DNA from: Lepus europaeus
Lineage: Eukaryota > Chordata > Mammalia > Lagomorpha > Leporidae
Assembly (NCBI RefSeq): GCF_033115175.1
Contig: NC_084834.1
Location: 11,753,294 to 11,817,293, forward strand
Length of the DNA: 64,000 nt
Direction: 5' to 3'
Shown: piece by piece, positions 34,920 to 47,997 of the stretch
Layout: every line of letters begins with the position of its first letter
How positions within the stretch are numbered: the first letter of the stretch is position 1
The notes under the pieces: generated by a model
The model's database searches: none
Seen by the model: the letters and a program-made list of their open reading frames with translations, nothing else
What the model was told of the DNA's origin: nothing
Position numbers and translations under genes: made by a program

Positions 34920-36720
34920 GTCCCGCCCCCCTCCCCCATTGTGCAAACCGATCTTCTTTAGGCACAGCCCAAGGATGACCAAGAGCTGTAGACCAGAGCC
35001 CCCGCCCAGGTCCTGTGGGGGGTGGGGGACATCCACCCATTCAGTTCATTCCCCCCACTCATTCCACAGGTGCCAAGTGCCAGGCTCTGGAAGCCAAGCA
35101 GAGACCCACTTTCCTCTTGCTGTGCTCTGGTTTCTAGAAAGTTCTAGATCTTTCTGCCCCATGGCTTGTGCGGTCACTAAACCCACCACCAAGTCGGTGG
35201 AGCTTCCCCCCCCCACCCCCCGCAGTACACAAGGAGGGCTGTCTTGCTGGGGGCGACTCTGGCCCTCGTCTCGGATGGGGTGAGCTATTCCCGGTGTGCC
35301 TGGCTCTCCTCTGCCCTCACGTCTCATGTCAGGTGGGGGCACAGGCGTGGCCATCGTACAGGCAGGGCCGCGGCAGTGGGCGGCCCCAGGCGCAAGGTTT
35401 GTTTGCTACAGGGGAGCCCGGGCCCCAGCACAGACAGGGGGTGGATTTGCTTTCTGTTGCGAGAAGGAAGGAGCCTCAAGCCCGCTACGTTTTATACGAG
35501 GGCACCAGGGAACATAAACAGAGTAGGAGGGGACAGGCCAGCAGTGCCTGGACACCGTCCAGCCTGGGCTGGCCTTGGCACCTGAGAAGCCAGCCTGGTG
35601 AGGGTGGTGAGGACGGGCGTGGCTGGGTGGAGCAGGCCCCGTGGGTTTCATTCCGAAAGCTGTTTAATCCAGCGCAGGGGGCGGGGGCGGCCACTCCCAG
35701 ACTCCAGGAACCTGCCAGGGCCAGGCCCCTCCCCTCCACCTTGACAGAGCCAGGCCCCACCCTTCATGGCAGCCCGTCCCACCCACCTGGGGTTAGAGTG
35801 CCTGAAGTGGCAGGTCTAGACGCCAGGGGTGCCGGGAAGACCAGAAAAGCAACCCAGCCCCGGGAAGTCCCTGAGCCCGTGCACCATCTTCCTTCTCCAA
35901 GGGCGGCCACACGAGCAATGTCTGCCCACCAGGTGGATCTCGTGCAGAGAGGCGGCCCCCCTCCGGCACTTCGGAACCCCGAGTTCTGTCCCTTCTGGAC
36001 GCAGGTCACATGAGCAGCCGTCAGCCACGCTTCCAGTAGAGTGCACGGCGCTGACAGCAGGGAAGCGAGCAGCCGGGCCCAGGCGACACCCACAGGGGCC
36101 GCCACTCCCCACGCTTCCAAGTGCCCAGGGGCGGGAAGAGCTGCCTTAGCTGGCTGTGCCCACCACTCCCAGCTTCCCACAGCCCATGGCTCAAAATGGA
36201 AATGGAGCGCCCAGAAGAAAAACATTAGCAGTTTGTCGCGCTTGCCTCGTGCCCGCCCCCTAGTGGCAGGACCTCCGCCGGGCAAAGCCACACTTCCTTC
36301 ACTCACTAATCCAAGGACGGAAGCGATGGCTAAGCCTGCACCTTTGCCCACGGCACGCAACCTCTGGAATCTCTCCGCCCCTCTCGGAGATCACGTTTGG
36401 GATGAATCACAGATATCATCCAGCCATCAGCCCCACAGTGGCGGCCCCAGAAGCAAAACAGCCGAATGAGGCCACATTCAGTCCCGTCGCTGGTTTCCCC
36501 CACGGTCAGCCCTGGCCCCGGCGTCTGTGGCGTCCGTCCCCCACCCCGGGGACAGCAGCTGCCCAGTGCTGGGGGCTGAGATCCTCAGAACCGATAACGG
36601 TGCCTCTGACACACACACGCAAGCATTCGTCTCGCCTCCTTCCCAGCGCAGCCCGCTGTGGCAGTGAGTCCCATGGCCCCAGGCCTCTGCCGCCTGTCCC
36701 ACAGCAAAGAGACTTGGAGG
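34920..36720. other. PDLIM2-SORBS3 intergenic region
   Basis: About 1.8 kb between the PDLIM2 promoter side and the SORBS3 3' end. No gene, RNA or confident repeat was seen. Many overlapping open frames on both strands look like noise. Confidence 0.5.
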
Positions 36721-37406
36721 CAAGGTGCCCGGAGTCCAGCTTTATTGTACATTCTCTTCCAGAGGGGACTTGGGCGTCGGGTGGGAGAGCTGGGAGGCAG
36801 GAGGCTAGCAAAGTGAGTGTCCCCTGTGCAGCGTCTGGGTCGGGCCAGCAGGGGGCGGTGTGGAGCTCAGGCCCAGGGCGAGGAGGCCTCTGGCTAGGCC
36901 TCAGACGCCTACAGAGGGGGCTGCCTCTGGCTCCCACCTGGCTCCCAGGCTCAGCTGGAGGCAAGAAGGCAGAGAGGCCAGCAGGCAAGCTGGAGAGACC
37001 GGACGCCTTTGGTCTCTGTCAGGCTAGAAAGCTGGTCCTTGTTAGAGGGACCCCATGGGGGTGAAGCTGGGAGCCAGCCCCTGTTAGAGGAAGCAGCGCA
37101 GTAGGATGGGGCTAGGGGACGCAGGGTCTGGTCCCAATAAGGCCTGCCAACAGTCTCCACTTCAAAGCAGACCTCTGTATTTGGGGACAGGGGGGATGAA
37201 AGGGCTGTAGGGATGCCTGTAAGCTGTGGGTGGCAGCCAGTCCAGGGGCTTCCGGGGGCTCCGAGGGAAAGGCTGCCGGGGTGTGCGCAGAGGCTGGGAG
37301 CGCAGGTCCTGGGGGAGGAGGGAGTGGCGGTCCTCTCTCCCCGTCCTGAAGGGCTACAGCTCCCCGCCCCATCCTGGCCGGCTCCCATGGTTCCCATACA
37401 CACCAC
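36721..37406 (-). promoter_or_regulatory. SORBS3: SORBS3 3' untranslated region and poly(A) signal
   Basis: The minus strand carries a canonical AATAAA (plus-strand coordinates 36741-36746) about 660 bases after the SORBS3 stop. Cleavage is expected near 36720-36730. Confidence 0.85.
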
Positions 37407-40400
37407 TCACACCGGAGCTACGTAATTGCCAGGGAATGTCCCGAACTTCTGAGTTCTGCGGGAGACACCTGCAACAGAAAAAGAGAACAGCATTGCCCGG
37501 GATGCCAGGGGCTGGGAGTTGGGGGGAGGCTCCGCCCCCTCCTGGCAGTGCCCTGAACTGCAAGTGGAGTCCCTTTTCCAGGGTGGGAGCAGGGCGGGGT
37601 TTGAGTCGCTTGCCTCATGCCTGCCCCCTAGCGGTAGGCCCGCAGCGCGGCAAAGCCACACCTCTCGCTCAATCCGAGGAGGGACGCAGTCAGTAAGCGA
37701 GCACCCTGGTCAGGCGCTGTCATTCCAGACACGGGCAGGAAGGGCCTGAGGCTGGCCGAGTGACCCAGACAACCCGGGCCTCGGCCCTGCTGCAGCCTCG
37801 GAGGTCCTGTGTTCTCAGCTGGAACACAGGAGCACCGCGGAGGGGCAGGGCGAGAGGCTCGGGTAAACCGGGGCTCCTGGTCTTCCCCTCTAGGCTGGCA
37901 CCTGGAAGCAGCCCACGCCCTCCCTTTCACCTTTGCCTCCCAAATCCTTCCAGGCCCTGTTTAGCCACTTCCTCCAGGAAGCCTTCCCTGACCTGCACAT
38001 GGCCCAAGGTGGTTATCAAGCACTTGTGGCCATTATGCTACCAATGGGATCTTGCACTTCTTGTCTACGCCCCTTGGCAAAGCTGTATGAAGTGTCCCCC
38101 AGGCCAGGAGCTTCATGACCACTCGTGTGTCCAGGCCTCGCTCAGCAGGACTCCCATCAGAAAGGTGTGGCTGCCAGGCCACGGGTCCAACCCTGTGTCC
38201 ACCCCTGCTCAGGCAGCCCCCCCAAACCTCAGGCCCTGGAGCCCACGTGGGGCGGCAGGGGCTCTACGGGCCACCGTCTTCTTTTGGGGGATGACACAGC
38301 CTTTGAAGCTGAGGCCATGGGAACCCTGAACGGGGCCAGGGCACAGGTGCTGCCATGGCCCAGTCCTGAGGGGCCGGCTGGGGTGGGGCGGGGCACAGCA
38401 GGTGTGACACCTGCTCCTCCCCCCAGCAGAAGGGTGCAGGGGGAGGAACAGGCACCCAGGGGCTGAGGAACCCTGCCCTGGCTCCACAGAGACCCCTTCA
38501 GTGACGGCGGGCTGCTGCCGGTTTGTCCCTGGCCCCGCCTCTCTTGGGGGCTTGGAGAAGTGCTGGTTTGGGGCGAGGGTCCAGGGTCAGGCCTGCCCGT
38601 GGGAGCTGGGGGGAGCTGGGCAGGCACAGGTCTGTGCTGAGGCGGCGTTGGCTGGCGGGACAGCACCCCCTCTCCCGGCTCCCCGATGGGGACCCCGTGG
38701 ACCCCCGGCCCTTGCCCACGCACCCACAAACCAGCCATCGTCACACTGCTGCATGACATCCACGCGGTCCCCCTCGCGGAGTTCCAGCTCATCATCATTC
38801 TGTGGCCTGTACTGGTACATGGCCCGGTACCTGCAGGAGACGCCATCATGCACCGCGGCCGGCGGCCCCTGCCCAAACCCCAGGGCTGCCCCTCCCCGGG
38901 GACTTCCCAACACTCCCTCCCTCTGTGCACTCTGCAGCCCCCAGCCAGCTCCGAGGACCACAGCCCCTCCTGACCACCCAAGCCACCCCCCCTCGGAGCC
39001 CCCGGGGCTACAATCCTCCCTGCAGGGACCTTGGGCTGCAGCCCCAAAGGTGGAACGCTGGGGGCCCTGTTTAAGACAGGGGAGGGTCGGGGACCCCCAG
39101 ATGAGAAACCTGCTCGCCTGCCCCCACGGCCTAGAAGCTGGCGAAGACAAGCAGACCTAGCGGGGGCTTCCCGAGTCCATGCAGGGGTCCGTGTACTCAG
39201 CACTGCCTGCTGGGCAGGCCCCAGACCAAATGCCCCCACCCACATGCGGTACTCACGGGGTCCAGTGTATCTGAGTGGTGTGGGGGGCGGGGGCCCCCAA
39301 GTCCAGGGGACGGCTGGAGCCTCGAGGATGGGACAGCGCTGGCCCAGGGGTGCTGAGGCTCTAGGGGTGCCCAGGAGAGGAGGGTCAGAGGGGGCAGGGA
39401 TGGGGTGGGGGCGGGGTGGGGCGGGGCACCGGCCATGCCGGGTTCCCAGAACAGAGGGACCTCCACTGCACGCCAGACCCAACGACCCTCTCTTCCCCAC
39501 CGACTGCGATCCTCTCCCTTCAAGCCCACCTGCTTCGCTACGTCCTGCCCAGCTCTACCCAGGTCCCTGCCCGAGGCAGACGCGGGCCAACCAGGATAGA
39601 GTGGCTGAGGAGGGCCAGGCCGCAGCTGCAAGGGGGAGAGGGGACCCCAGGGGCCCGGGGCAGGGGGGCTGTGCCGCGGGGCGGCCTCACCTGAGCCTGC
39701 GGTCTGGACTCCTGGGTGGGGAAGGAGAGGCTGGTGCGGCGGGGGGAGGTGCGGCCCCCCCAGTCGGTGGGGTCGGCCGGGCTGTGTGGCCCCGAGGGGG
39801 AGCCGGGCTGCCGGGCCAGCCGGGTGGTGGCGGGCAGCTGCGGGCCGTCCTCGCAGACCCGCAGGCGGGGCTCGCGGCACACCTGCACGTAGCTGGCGGG
39901 GAAGATGCCCTGGCGCCCGGTGCCAGTGATGCGGCCCTCGTACCAGTTCTCGTTAACCTTGCGGATCAGGCAGATGCGCTCTCCCTGTTTGGGGGGAGGG
40001 GGGCTGCTGTCAGCAGGGCCCACATCCTCCTTCTCCTGGGGAGGCGCTCTCGGCTGCCCGAGGCTGCCCCATGGGAGACCAGCTCCCTGCTCTCCAGCCC
40101 AGCATCCTCCAAGCTTTCTCAACACAATCTCTAATTTAAAAAAAAAAAATTGTAGCAACAGCCCAGAACACGTATGGACATGTGGACACGGGGCTGCTGG
40201 GAGTCTGATAAGCACCCTGTCTGCAAGTAAGTCCTCGCTGTCTATCCGCCACGTCCATCTGCTTCTTTTAAAGATGCTGTTTATGGGGCCAGCGCTGTGC
40301 CGTAGTGCGTCAAGCTGCCGCCTGCGGCACCCGCACCCCATATAGGCGCCAGTTCAAGTCCTGGCTGCTCCACTTCCCATCCAGCTCTCTGCTATGGCCT

Positions 40401-43400
40401 GGGAAAGCAGTAGAAGATGGTCCAAGTGCTTGGGCCCCTGCACCCACATGGGAGACCTGGAAGAAGCTCCTGGCTCCTGGCTTCGGATCAGCCCAGCTCT
40501 GGCCATTGCGGAGTGAACCAGCAGATGGAAGTCTCTCTCTCTCTGTCTCTCTCCCCCTCTGCCTTTCTGTAGCTCTGCCTTTCAAATAAATAAATAAATC
40601 TTTTAAAAAAAGAGATGCTGTTTATGATTGTTGCAGCCCTACCAACCTGCAGGTGCACAGCACACCCACACCCGTTCATGATCTCCTTCTGAAATGGCTT
40701 CAGTCAAGGAACAGACACCCGAGGAGATCGGGGAAAGTGAGAGACGCTGGCAGAGTTGGGTCCACCTGACTCTTTGAAGAAAACGCCCTACAGTACAGAC
40801 TGCTGCGTCTTTACCTGCCCCCAGCCCGGGCCGCCGCCTCCCGCCCGGCTCACCTTGCGGAAGCACAGTTCCACCTCCAGGTCCCCTTTGAAGGTGTACT
40901 GGGCCACGGCTTCTCCGTACTCCACCACCTGGTAGGTCGGCGGTTTGATGGGCTTGGGGATCTCATCTGCGGGCAGCACCTGCGGGAAGAAGGGGCCATG
41001 ACCAAGACTCAGCCTGGGCATCAGCTGGGCACACACAGGGCTGCTGGGGGAGCGAGGCCAGAAAAGACATCGATGGATCGATGGACCCCAGACTTGGACG
41101 TGAGACACAAGCCCTGGGGGTGGGGTGGGGGCAGGGATGAGGCACAGCCGGGGGAGGCAGAGAGGGGGTTATGGAGAGGTGTGTGGAGCGCAGGATGGTG
41201 AGTGCAAACGGCGGAAGCCAGTCGGATTAGGAGTTGAACTTGAATCACAGAAGGAAACAAGCATTGCAAGGAGCAGGCAGCAGCCTGGTCTGCAGGAACG
41301 CGGAGGATTTCACCTCTGACCACTTGTGGGGACCATGCATCCCCTGTGTCAGGAGTCCGGGTCCTCTTCCCCTTCTGCCCGCGCCCACCCAGGTGCCCAG
41401 CCCCTCCCCCCATTTCTCTTTGCGTCCCCCGCTCCGTACAATCAATGGTTTCACTCTGTTTTTATTTTTATTTTATTTTTTATTTTTGACAGGCAGAGTG
41501 GACAGTGAGAGAGAGAGACAGAGAGAAAGGTCTTCCTTTGCCGTTGGTTCACCCTCCAATGGCCACTGCGGCTGGCGCACCGTGCTGATCCAAAGGCAGG
41601 AGCTAGGTGCTTCTCCTGGTCTCCCATGGGGTGCAGGGCCCAAGCACTTGGGCCATCCTCCACTGCACTCCCGGGCCATAGCAGAGAGCTGGCCTGGAAG
41701 AGGGGCAACCGGGACAGAATCCGGCGCCCCAACTGGGACTAGAACCCGGTGTGCCGGCGCCGCAAGGCGGAGGATTAGCCTATTGAGCCGCGGCGCCGGC
41801 CTGGTTTCACTCTAACGGGTAGATAATGGACAGGGTGGAATGCTGTATATATGTAGATTCTTCACAAAATTCACAGAAAACACCACTCAGGGATTTCCAG
41901 AAAACTCACGCTAACTTGTCCTAACCCGTCCAGACAGGACCCAGTGTGAGACAATGAGACGATGAGAGTCTTTATCAGCACAACACGGAAGCTGCTCAGG
42001 CTGACACGAGAACAAACCTCAAACTTATGGTGAGGTTTGGGCAGAAGCATGGTGACGTCACTGGTGCTTTACAGAAAGCTCACGGGACGACGGCCCCGAA
42101 GAGATGGGCAGTTCACAGAGCTCATTTCCCACGAGCTTTGTGAAGGGCCCTAGTGTGCACCGTATCCTACTCCATCTGTCAGTCGCATGGAAGAAGGCGG
42201 GAGATGCCAAAGACGGAGCCCACAGTGGCAGCCACCCACGGCAAGGGCGAGGCAAAGTCGATCATTTTTGGACCGAGGATTCATCAAAGAAACCGTGGCC
42301 GACAGCACAGACAGCTCACTGGTTCCACTGATAGAAGTCTAACCAAGAAAACAGAAGTGCATCAACCCGTCCACTGGCTGAGCACCAACACCGCTGTGCC
42401 CAGGTCAGCCGCGGCCAGGAGCGGAGCTTTCAATGGACATTTTAAACAAGGGGAAGAACTGGAATAGGCGATGTAACGTACAATCCTGAAGGCAAAGCAC
42501 AAACAAAGCCACGGCTACCAAGCGGCACAAGTGGTCCAGGCACAGCACGAGTGAACCAGCGCAGGGCGAACGTTATAGCAACAGACTTCTGAGGATGCTC
42601 AAGGCATTTTGCTTGTTTAGCTTTTGGGGGTGGGGGAGGGCACAGACGGGCAGTATCTGCTTTCTCAGAGCTGCTCAGAGAAAGTCGAGGCGTGAGGAGA
42701 CAAACAGCCGGGAGAGTTCTCCATCCCCGCCGTACTCCTGTTCTCGCCACACCAGACTACTTCCTGAGTCCCCAGAAGAGACCATCAGAAATCTACCCTG
42801 AAGGGGCCGGCGCCTTGGCTCACTGGGGAGCCTGCGGCGCTGCCATCCCATATGGGCGCTGGGTTCTAGTCCTGGTTGCTCCTCTTCCAGTCCAGCTCTC
42901 TGCTGTGGCCCAGGGGGGCAGTGGAGGATGGCCCAAGTGCTTGGGCCCTGCACCCGCATGGGAGACCAGAAGCACCTGGCTCCTGGCTTCGGATCGGCAT
43001 GGCAGCCATTGCCAACGGGAGGAAGACCTTTCTCTCTGTCTCTCTCACTGTCTAACTCTGTCAATTAAATAAAAAAAAAAAAAAAAAAAGAAAGAAAATC
43101 CACCCTGAAGTCTTTTTCTTAAAAAGAGATTTATTTATTCATTTGAAAGTCAGAGCTACAGAGAGGGAGAGGGAGAGGGAGAGGGAGAGGGGGAGAGAGA
43201 GAGAGAGAGAGAGAGAGTTCTTCCATTTATCTGCTGGTTCTCTCTCCAGATGGCTGTAGCCAGGAGCCAGGAGCTTCTTCCCGGTCTCCCACGTGGGTGC
43301 AGGGGCCCAAGGACTTGGGCCATCTTCTACTGCTCTCATAGGCCACAGCAGAGAGCTGGACTGGAAGAAGAGCAGCCGGGACACAAACCAGTGCCCATAA

Positions 43401-45931
43401 AGGATACAACTAGTGGCTTCACCTGCTACGCCACAGCACTGGCCTCACCTTAAAGCCTTGATTTGGCGCCTTCTGACTTCTTGTTTCTCACTTGTAAAAA
43501 ATAATCCTTTAAGGGCACCCATTTTTAAGCCATTTTAATGACATAGAAAGGCTGCACTCATACGGCTGGGTTCCCAGGACCGTCAGACGGACTCAATGGC
43601 TGGTGCTTCAGTTACACACAGCGCTTGCACTCGATGGAGCTCATGTTGTGAAATAAAGTTTATATTTTATATTCTTCTCTTTTTTAAAAGACTTATTTAT
43701 TTGAAAGGCAGAGCGACAAGAAAGAAACAGAGCGAGGAAGATAAGAACTTGCATCCACTGGTTCACTCCCACAAACAGCCGCGACGTCTGAGATAGACAG
43801 GTCCAGGCCAAAGCCAAGGGCTTGGAATTCCCTCGGGGTCTTCCATGTGGGTGGCATGGGTCCCAAGAACCTGGGCTGTCTTCTGCTGCCTTGCCAGGTG
43901 CATTAGAAGGGAGCTGGATTGGAAGCAGAGCAGCTGGGACTTGAACCATTTCTCCGATATGGGATGCTGGCATTGCTGGCAGTGGTTTAACCTGGTGTGC
44001 CAGGATGCTGTCCCCTATTTTTATCTTTTAACTCAAAATTTCCACAAACATTTTTTAACGATTTATTTGAGAGGTACAGAGAGGGAGAGAGAGAAAGAAG
44101 GGTCTTCCATCCACTGGTTCACTCCCTAAATAGCTGCAATGGCCAGAGCTGAGCTGATCCGAAGCCAGGAGCCAGGAGCTTCTTCCAGGTCTAATGCATG
44201 GGTGCAGGGGCCCAAGGACTTGGGCCATCTTCTGCTGCTTTCCCAGGCCACAGCAGAGAGCTGGATTGGAAGTGGAACAGCCGGGACTCGAACCAGCGCC
44301 CATATGGGATGCCGGCACTGCAGACAGTAGCTTTACTGCAATGCCACAGCTCCGGCCCCTTCCACGAACATTTTCAAGTCCCCTCGTGCTTTGTGAAATC
44401 TCAGGCCCCTGGAGATCACTGTGCGGACGGGGGAGGCCTAATGATGCCTCTCAGATCAAGATCCTAAATCAACAAGCCCCCATCATCAACGAGCGAGTCA
44501 CAGAGGAAATGCGAACACGATTCAAGTTGAATGAGAAAAAAACATGGATGCAGACACCCGGGGTGCTGGTTAAGACGCCCTACAGGACGCCTGCATCCCT
44601 GGGAGCACCCAGGCTTGAGCACTAGCTCCCCTCCTCGTGTTTTCCTGCTAGTGCACACCCCAGGAGGCAGCAGGTGACAGCTCAAGTTCATGGGACCCCG
44701 ACACGCACGTGGGAGACCAGGCTGAGCTCTGACCTGGCTTTAGCCCATCCCACCCCTGGCTGTGGCAGGCATCTGGGGGGTCAATCAGATGGGCAAGCTC
44801 TGTTTCTTTGCCTTTCACAGACATAAAACAACACATATTTCCTTTTGAAAATCCAAACATGTAGGATGCAACCAAGGCAACACTGATAGGGAAATTCATA
44901 GCATTAAATTCTTTTATTAAAAGAGTTTCAAATTAATCATCCAAATTTTCACCCTAAAAAAAAACAGAAAATGGGGGCCCAGTATTCTGGCACAGTGGAT
45001 CGAGCCACCACCTATGATGCCACCAACCCAGATGGGTGCCAGTTTCAGTCCCGGCTGCTCCACTTCTGATCCAGTTCCCTGCTAATGCGCCTGGGAAAGC
45101 AGCAGAGGATGGCCCAAGTGCTTGGGCCCCTGCACTCATGTAGGAGTCCAGGATGGAGTTCCAGGCTCCTGGCTTCAGCCTGGCCCAGTTCCAGCAGGTA
45201 TAGCCATTTGGGAAGTGAACAAGTGGATGGAAGATCTCTCTCTGTCTCTCTCTCTCTCTCTGACTTTGCTTTTCAAATAAAAAAAAAAAAAAAGTATTTT
45301 TTTTTTTTTAAAGAAACCAGTAAGACCGGTGCCGTGGCATGGTAGGTTAAGCCTGTGCCTGTGGTGCTGGCACCTCATATGTGTGTTGGTTCAAGTCCCA
45401 GCAGCTCCACTTCTGATCCAGCTCCCTGATGATGGCCTGTGAAAGCAGTAGAAGATGGCCCAAGTGATTGTACCCCTGGACCTGCGTGGGAGACCCAGAA
45501 GAAGCTCCTGGCTCCTGGCTTTGGATCGGTCCAGCTCCAGCCATTGTGGCCATCTGGGAAGTGAACCAGCAAATGGAAGATCTCTCTCTCTCTCCCTCTG
45601 TCTAACTCTGCTCTCAAATAAATAAATAAATCTTAAAAACAAAACAAAATGAAGAGCAAATTAAACCTAAAGCAAGCATAAGAAAGGAAATAAGAATCCA
45701 ATGAAATAAAAAGCAAACAATGGAGAAAAATCAATGAGCTCAAAAGCTGGTTCTTTGAAAAGATCAAGAAAATCAGTACATTTCTAGCCAGAACAAGAGA
45801 AGATAAAATTGCTCATCCAAAAATGAAAGAGAGAGGGGTCAGCATTGCGGCGCCGTGAGTTAAACTGCTGCTGGCAATGCAGAGCGCTGGTTCCAGTCCT
45901 AGCTGCTCAGCTTCCAGAGTGGATGGAAGAC

Positions 45932-45980
<49 letters not shown>

Positions 45981-47997
45981 CTCTGCCTTTCAAATAAATA
46001 AACCTTGATGAAAGAGAGAACATCATTACAGACCTTACCAGCATTAAAAGACAATAAGAGAACATTATGGACAACGTTATGTCCATAAATTAGATAGCTC
46101 ACACTGCTTAAAAGGCCCAAATGCTAGTCCCAAAGAAAACCTGTAACCTTAGCTAGAAAGCCCAGAACCTGGTTCTGGTACTGAAAATCCTGGGTTCAGA
46201 TTCTAGAGTTTCCACTTAACAACTTGTTACCAAACCTTAGAAAGTTCACCTGTGGGCTGGGCACTGTGGTGCACAGGTTAAGCTCCTGCCTTGGGAATAC
46301 GCATATGCCACACCGAGTGCCCGGTTCGAGTCCTGGCTACTCCGTGGTTCTGATCCAGCTTCCTGCTGAAGTGCCAGGAGGCAGCTGACGATGACCCAAG
46401 TACTTGGGTCCCCACTGCCATCCACATGGGAGACCCAGATGGTTCCTGGTTTCAGCCTGACCCAGCTCTGGCTATTGCAGGCATCTGGAGAGTGAACCAG
46501 CGGATGGAAGATCTCTCTGTCTTTCCCTCTCCCTGTGTGTCACTCTGCCTTTCAAACTAAATCAATAAATCTTTTTTTATTGATTTACTTTTAAAGACTT
46601 ATTTATTTGAAAGTCAGAGTTACAGAGAGGGAAAGACAAACAGAGAGAGAATCTTCCAACTACTGGTTCACTTCACAGTTGGCTGCAATGGTCAGCGCTG
46701 GGCCAGGCTCAAGCCAAGAGCCAGGAGCTTCACCTAGGTCTCCCACAGAGGTAGCAGGGCCCCAGACACTTGTGCTATCTCCCACTGATTTCCCAGGTGC
46801 ATTAGCAGGGAGCTGGATCAGAAGTGGAGCAGCCGGGACCTGAACAGCCATCCATATGGATGTCAGTGTCGCAGGCAGCAGCATTGCCTGCTACACCAGG
46901 ATGCCAGCCCCAAATAAATTTTTGTTAACAAAGAGAGAAGCCCTGTCTTTCAAATGGGGACAATTCATTACGCCCGGGCAGTGAGTGGGTAATAGACCTG
47001 GAAGAGGCGACCCACGTGCACATGATTTGCAAACTGTTACACCTGTCACTCTCATTATCTGCAATTAGAATCACTCCCAACGACACTTTGGAAAGATGGC
47101 TTCTGAGTGGTGACAGCCTGGGACACGGATGGCTTCTGGTTTAGGAGCTGGGTCACTTGGCCACCCCCCCCATGCCCCCCCCCCCATGGACTGCGCTCCA
47201 CCCACAAATAGCAAACATTTCCTGGCTACCTGCAGTCCGTGCACTGGGCCAGACGGTGAGAGGGCCAAGGAGAGTCAGCAGGCAAGGTCCCGGGCTCCCG
47301 GTGTCACAGCCCAGGAAACCCGGGGTGTCTCTCCCAGCCCACGGGCCCTCCCTTGCCGGCTCCAGTCCCCCGGGCTCACCTCCACGTAGTTAGCAGGGAA
47401 GATGCCTAGTCGGCCATGGTGCTCCCCTTCCAGCCAGTTCTTGTCCACCTCCTTGTGGATGTAGACAATGTCACCCTTCTGCAGAGTCAGCTCCCTGCAG
47501 GCCACAGCCCGGACGTCACAGCAAGCCCTGGCCCTGCCGGGCCTCCTGCGCCCCAGGTGCAGCCCGCCTCCCCCACCCCCGCGGGGGAAGGCAGAGGTCG
47601 GCACTTACTTGGGGGACTGCGCCTGGAAGTCGAACTTTAGCCGGGCGGCCTTCCTCTGGGCAGGGGAGGGGACAGAGCGGTGCCTCGGTCGGGTGGCAGA
47701 TGGGGACCCGCTGTCCCTGGGAGCCCCCCCATGCCCTCCCTGCAGGCTGCCTGACCCTGGTGCGCCTCCCTCACCTTCTTCTCGTCCCTCCTGGCGGGGC
47801 TGCCCCCTCGGTCGGCGGCCACGGGGTCTGTGGAAGAGCACCGGCTGAGGACATGCCCGGGGCGCAGGCGGGGACCCTCCTGCCACCCACGGGCACACCA
47901 ACACATCTGGCCTGGGCTGGCTGCGGGCCTCACCTCGGGCTGAGGAGGGGTAGACAAAATCCCTCCGCCCCAGGAAAGGGCTTCCTCCATCCGCCAT
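37407..47997 (-). CDS. SORBS3: SORBS3, vinexin beta isoform (internal start, three SH3 domains only)
   Basis: The short form known for this gene begins at an internal methionine. Here it is the ATG at 47997 (residue 345 of the alpha form), reading [19 protein letters not shown] and giving 323 aa (human about 329). It lacks the SoHo domain and keeps SH3-1, SH3-2 and SH3-3. The ATG has A at -3 and G at +4, a better context than the alpha ATG (A at -3, C at +4). It sits inside the exon 48073-47934, just downstream of a CpG island. The isoform is established for human and mouse; its use in this genome is inferred. Confidence 0.75.

Larger units (their letters stand above)
41849..44388 (+). mobile_element. 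Fossil mariner-type DNA transposon, near full length, split by four SINEs
   Basis: Mariner pieces are about 41849-42803, a short stub at 43097-43110, 43448-43680, 44013-44054 and 44361-44388, together about 1.27 kb, the usual size of a whole mariner. The left end TTCACAAAATTCACAGAAAA and the right end (reverse complement of TTTCCAC..AACATTTTCAAG) resemble mariner inverted repeats. Transposase traces appear in order: TTCTGAGGATGCTCAAGGCA (VFWDAQG motif, 42585-42605), a patch like the HHDNAP region near 42720-42735, GATTTGGCGCCTTCTGAC (DLAPSD, third catalytic Asp, 43460-43477), and the C-terminal CTCGATGGAGCTCATGTT with TAA at 43654. Stops and frame breaks make it inactive. It sits in SORBS3 intron DNA. 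The exact mammalian subfamily was not determined. Confidence 0.82.
44840..46110 (+). mobile_element. L1 ORF2 fragment, split by three SINEs
   Basis: L1 pieces at about 44840-44968, 45652-45834 and 46008-46110 read in one direction and one order. They contain GGGAAATTCATAGCATTAAA, then AAAGCTGGTTCTTTGAAAAG (a hallmark of mammalian L1 ORF2), then AACATCATTACAGACCTTAC. SINEs at 44974-45290, 45322-45650 and 45835-46007 interrupt it. Only part of ORF2 is present, so it cannot move. Confidence 0.82.

Noticed and set aside
39257-39270. A 14-nt SORBS3 micro-exon using the CTCAG just upstream
   Set aside because: The frame upstream is open and matches the human linker ([12 protein letters not shown] to TTQIHWTP), so the exon extends to 39360.
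38229-39500. 423-codon minus-strand open frame in SORBS3
   Set aside because: Runs through introns in a frame different from the SH3-3 exons; only 38724-38830 and 39257-39360 are supported as coding.
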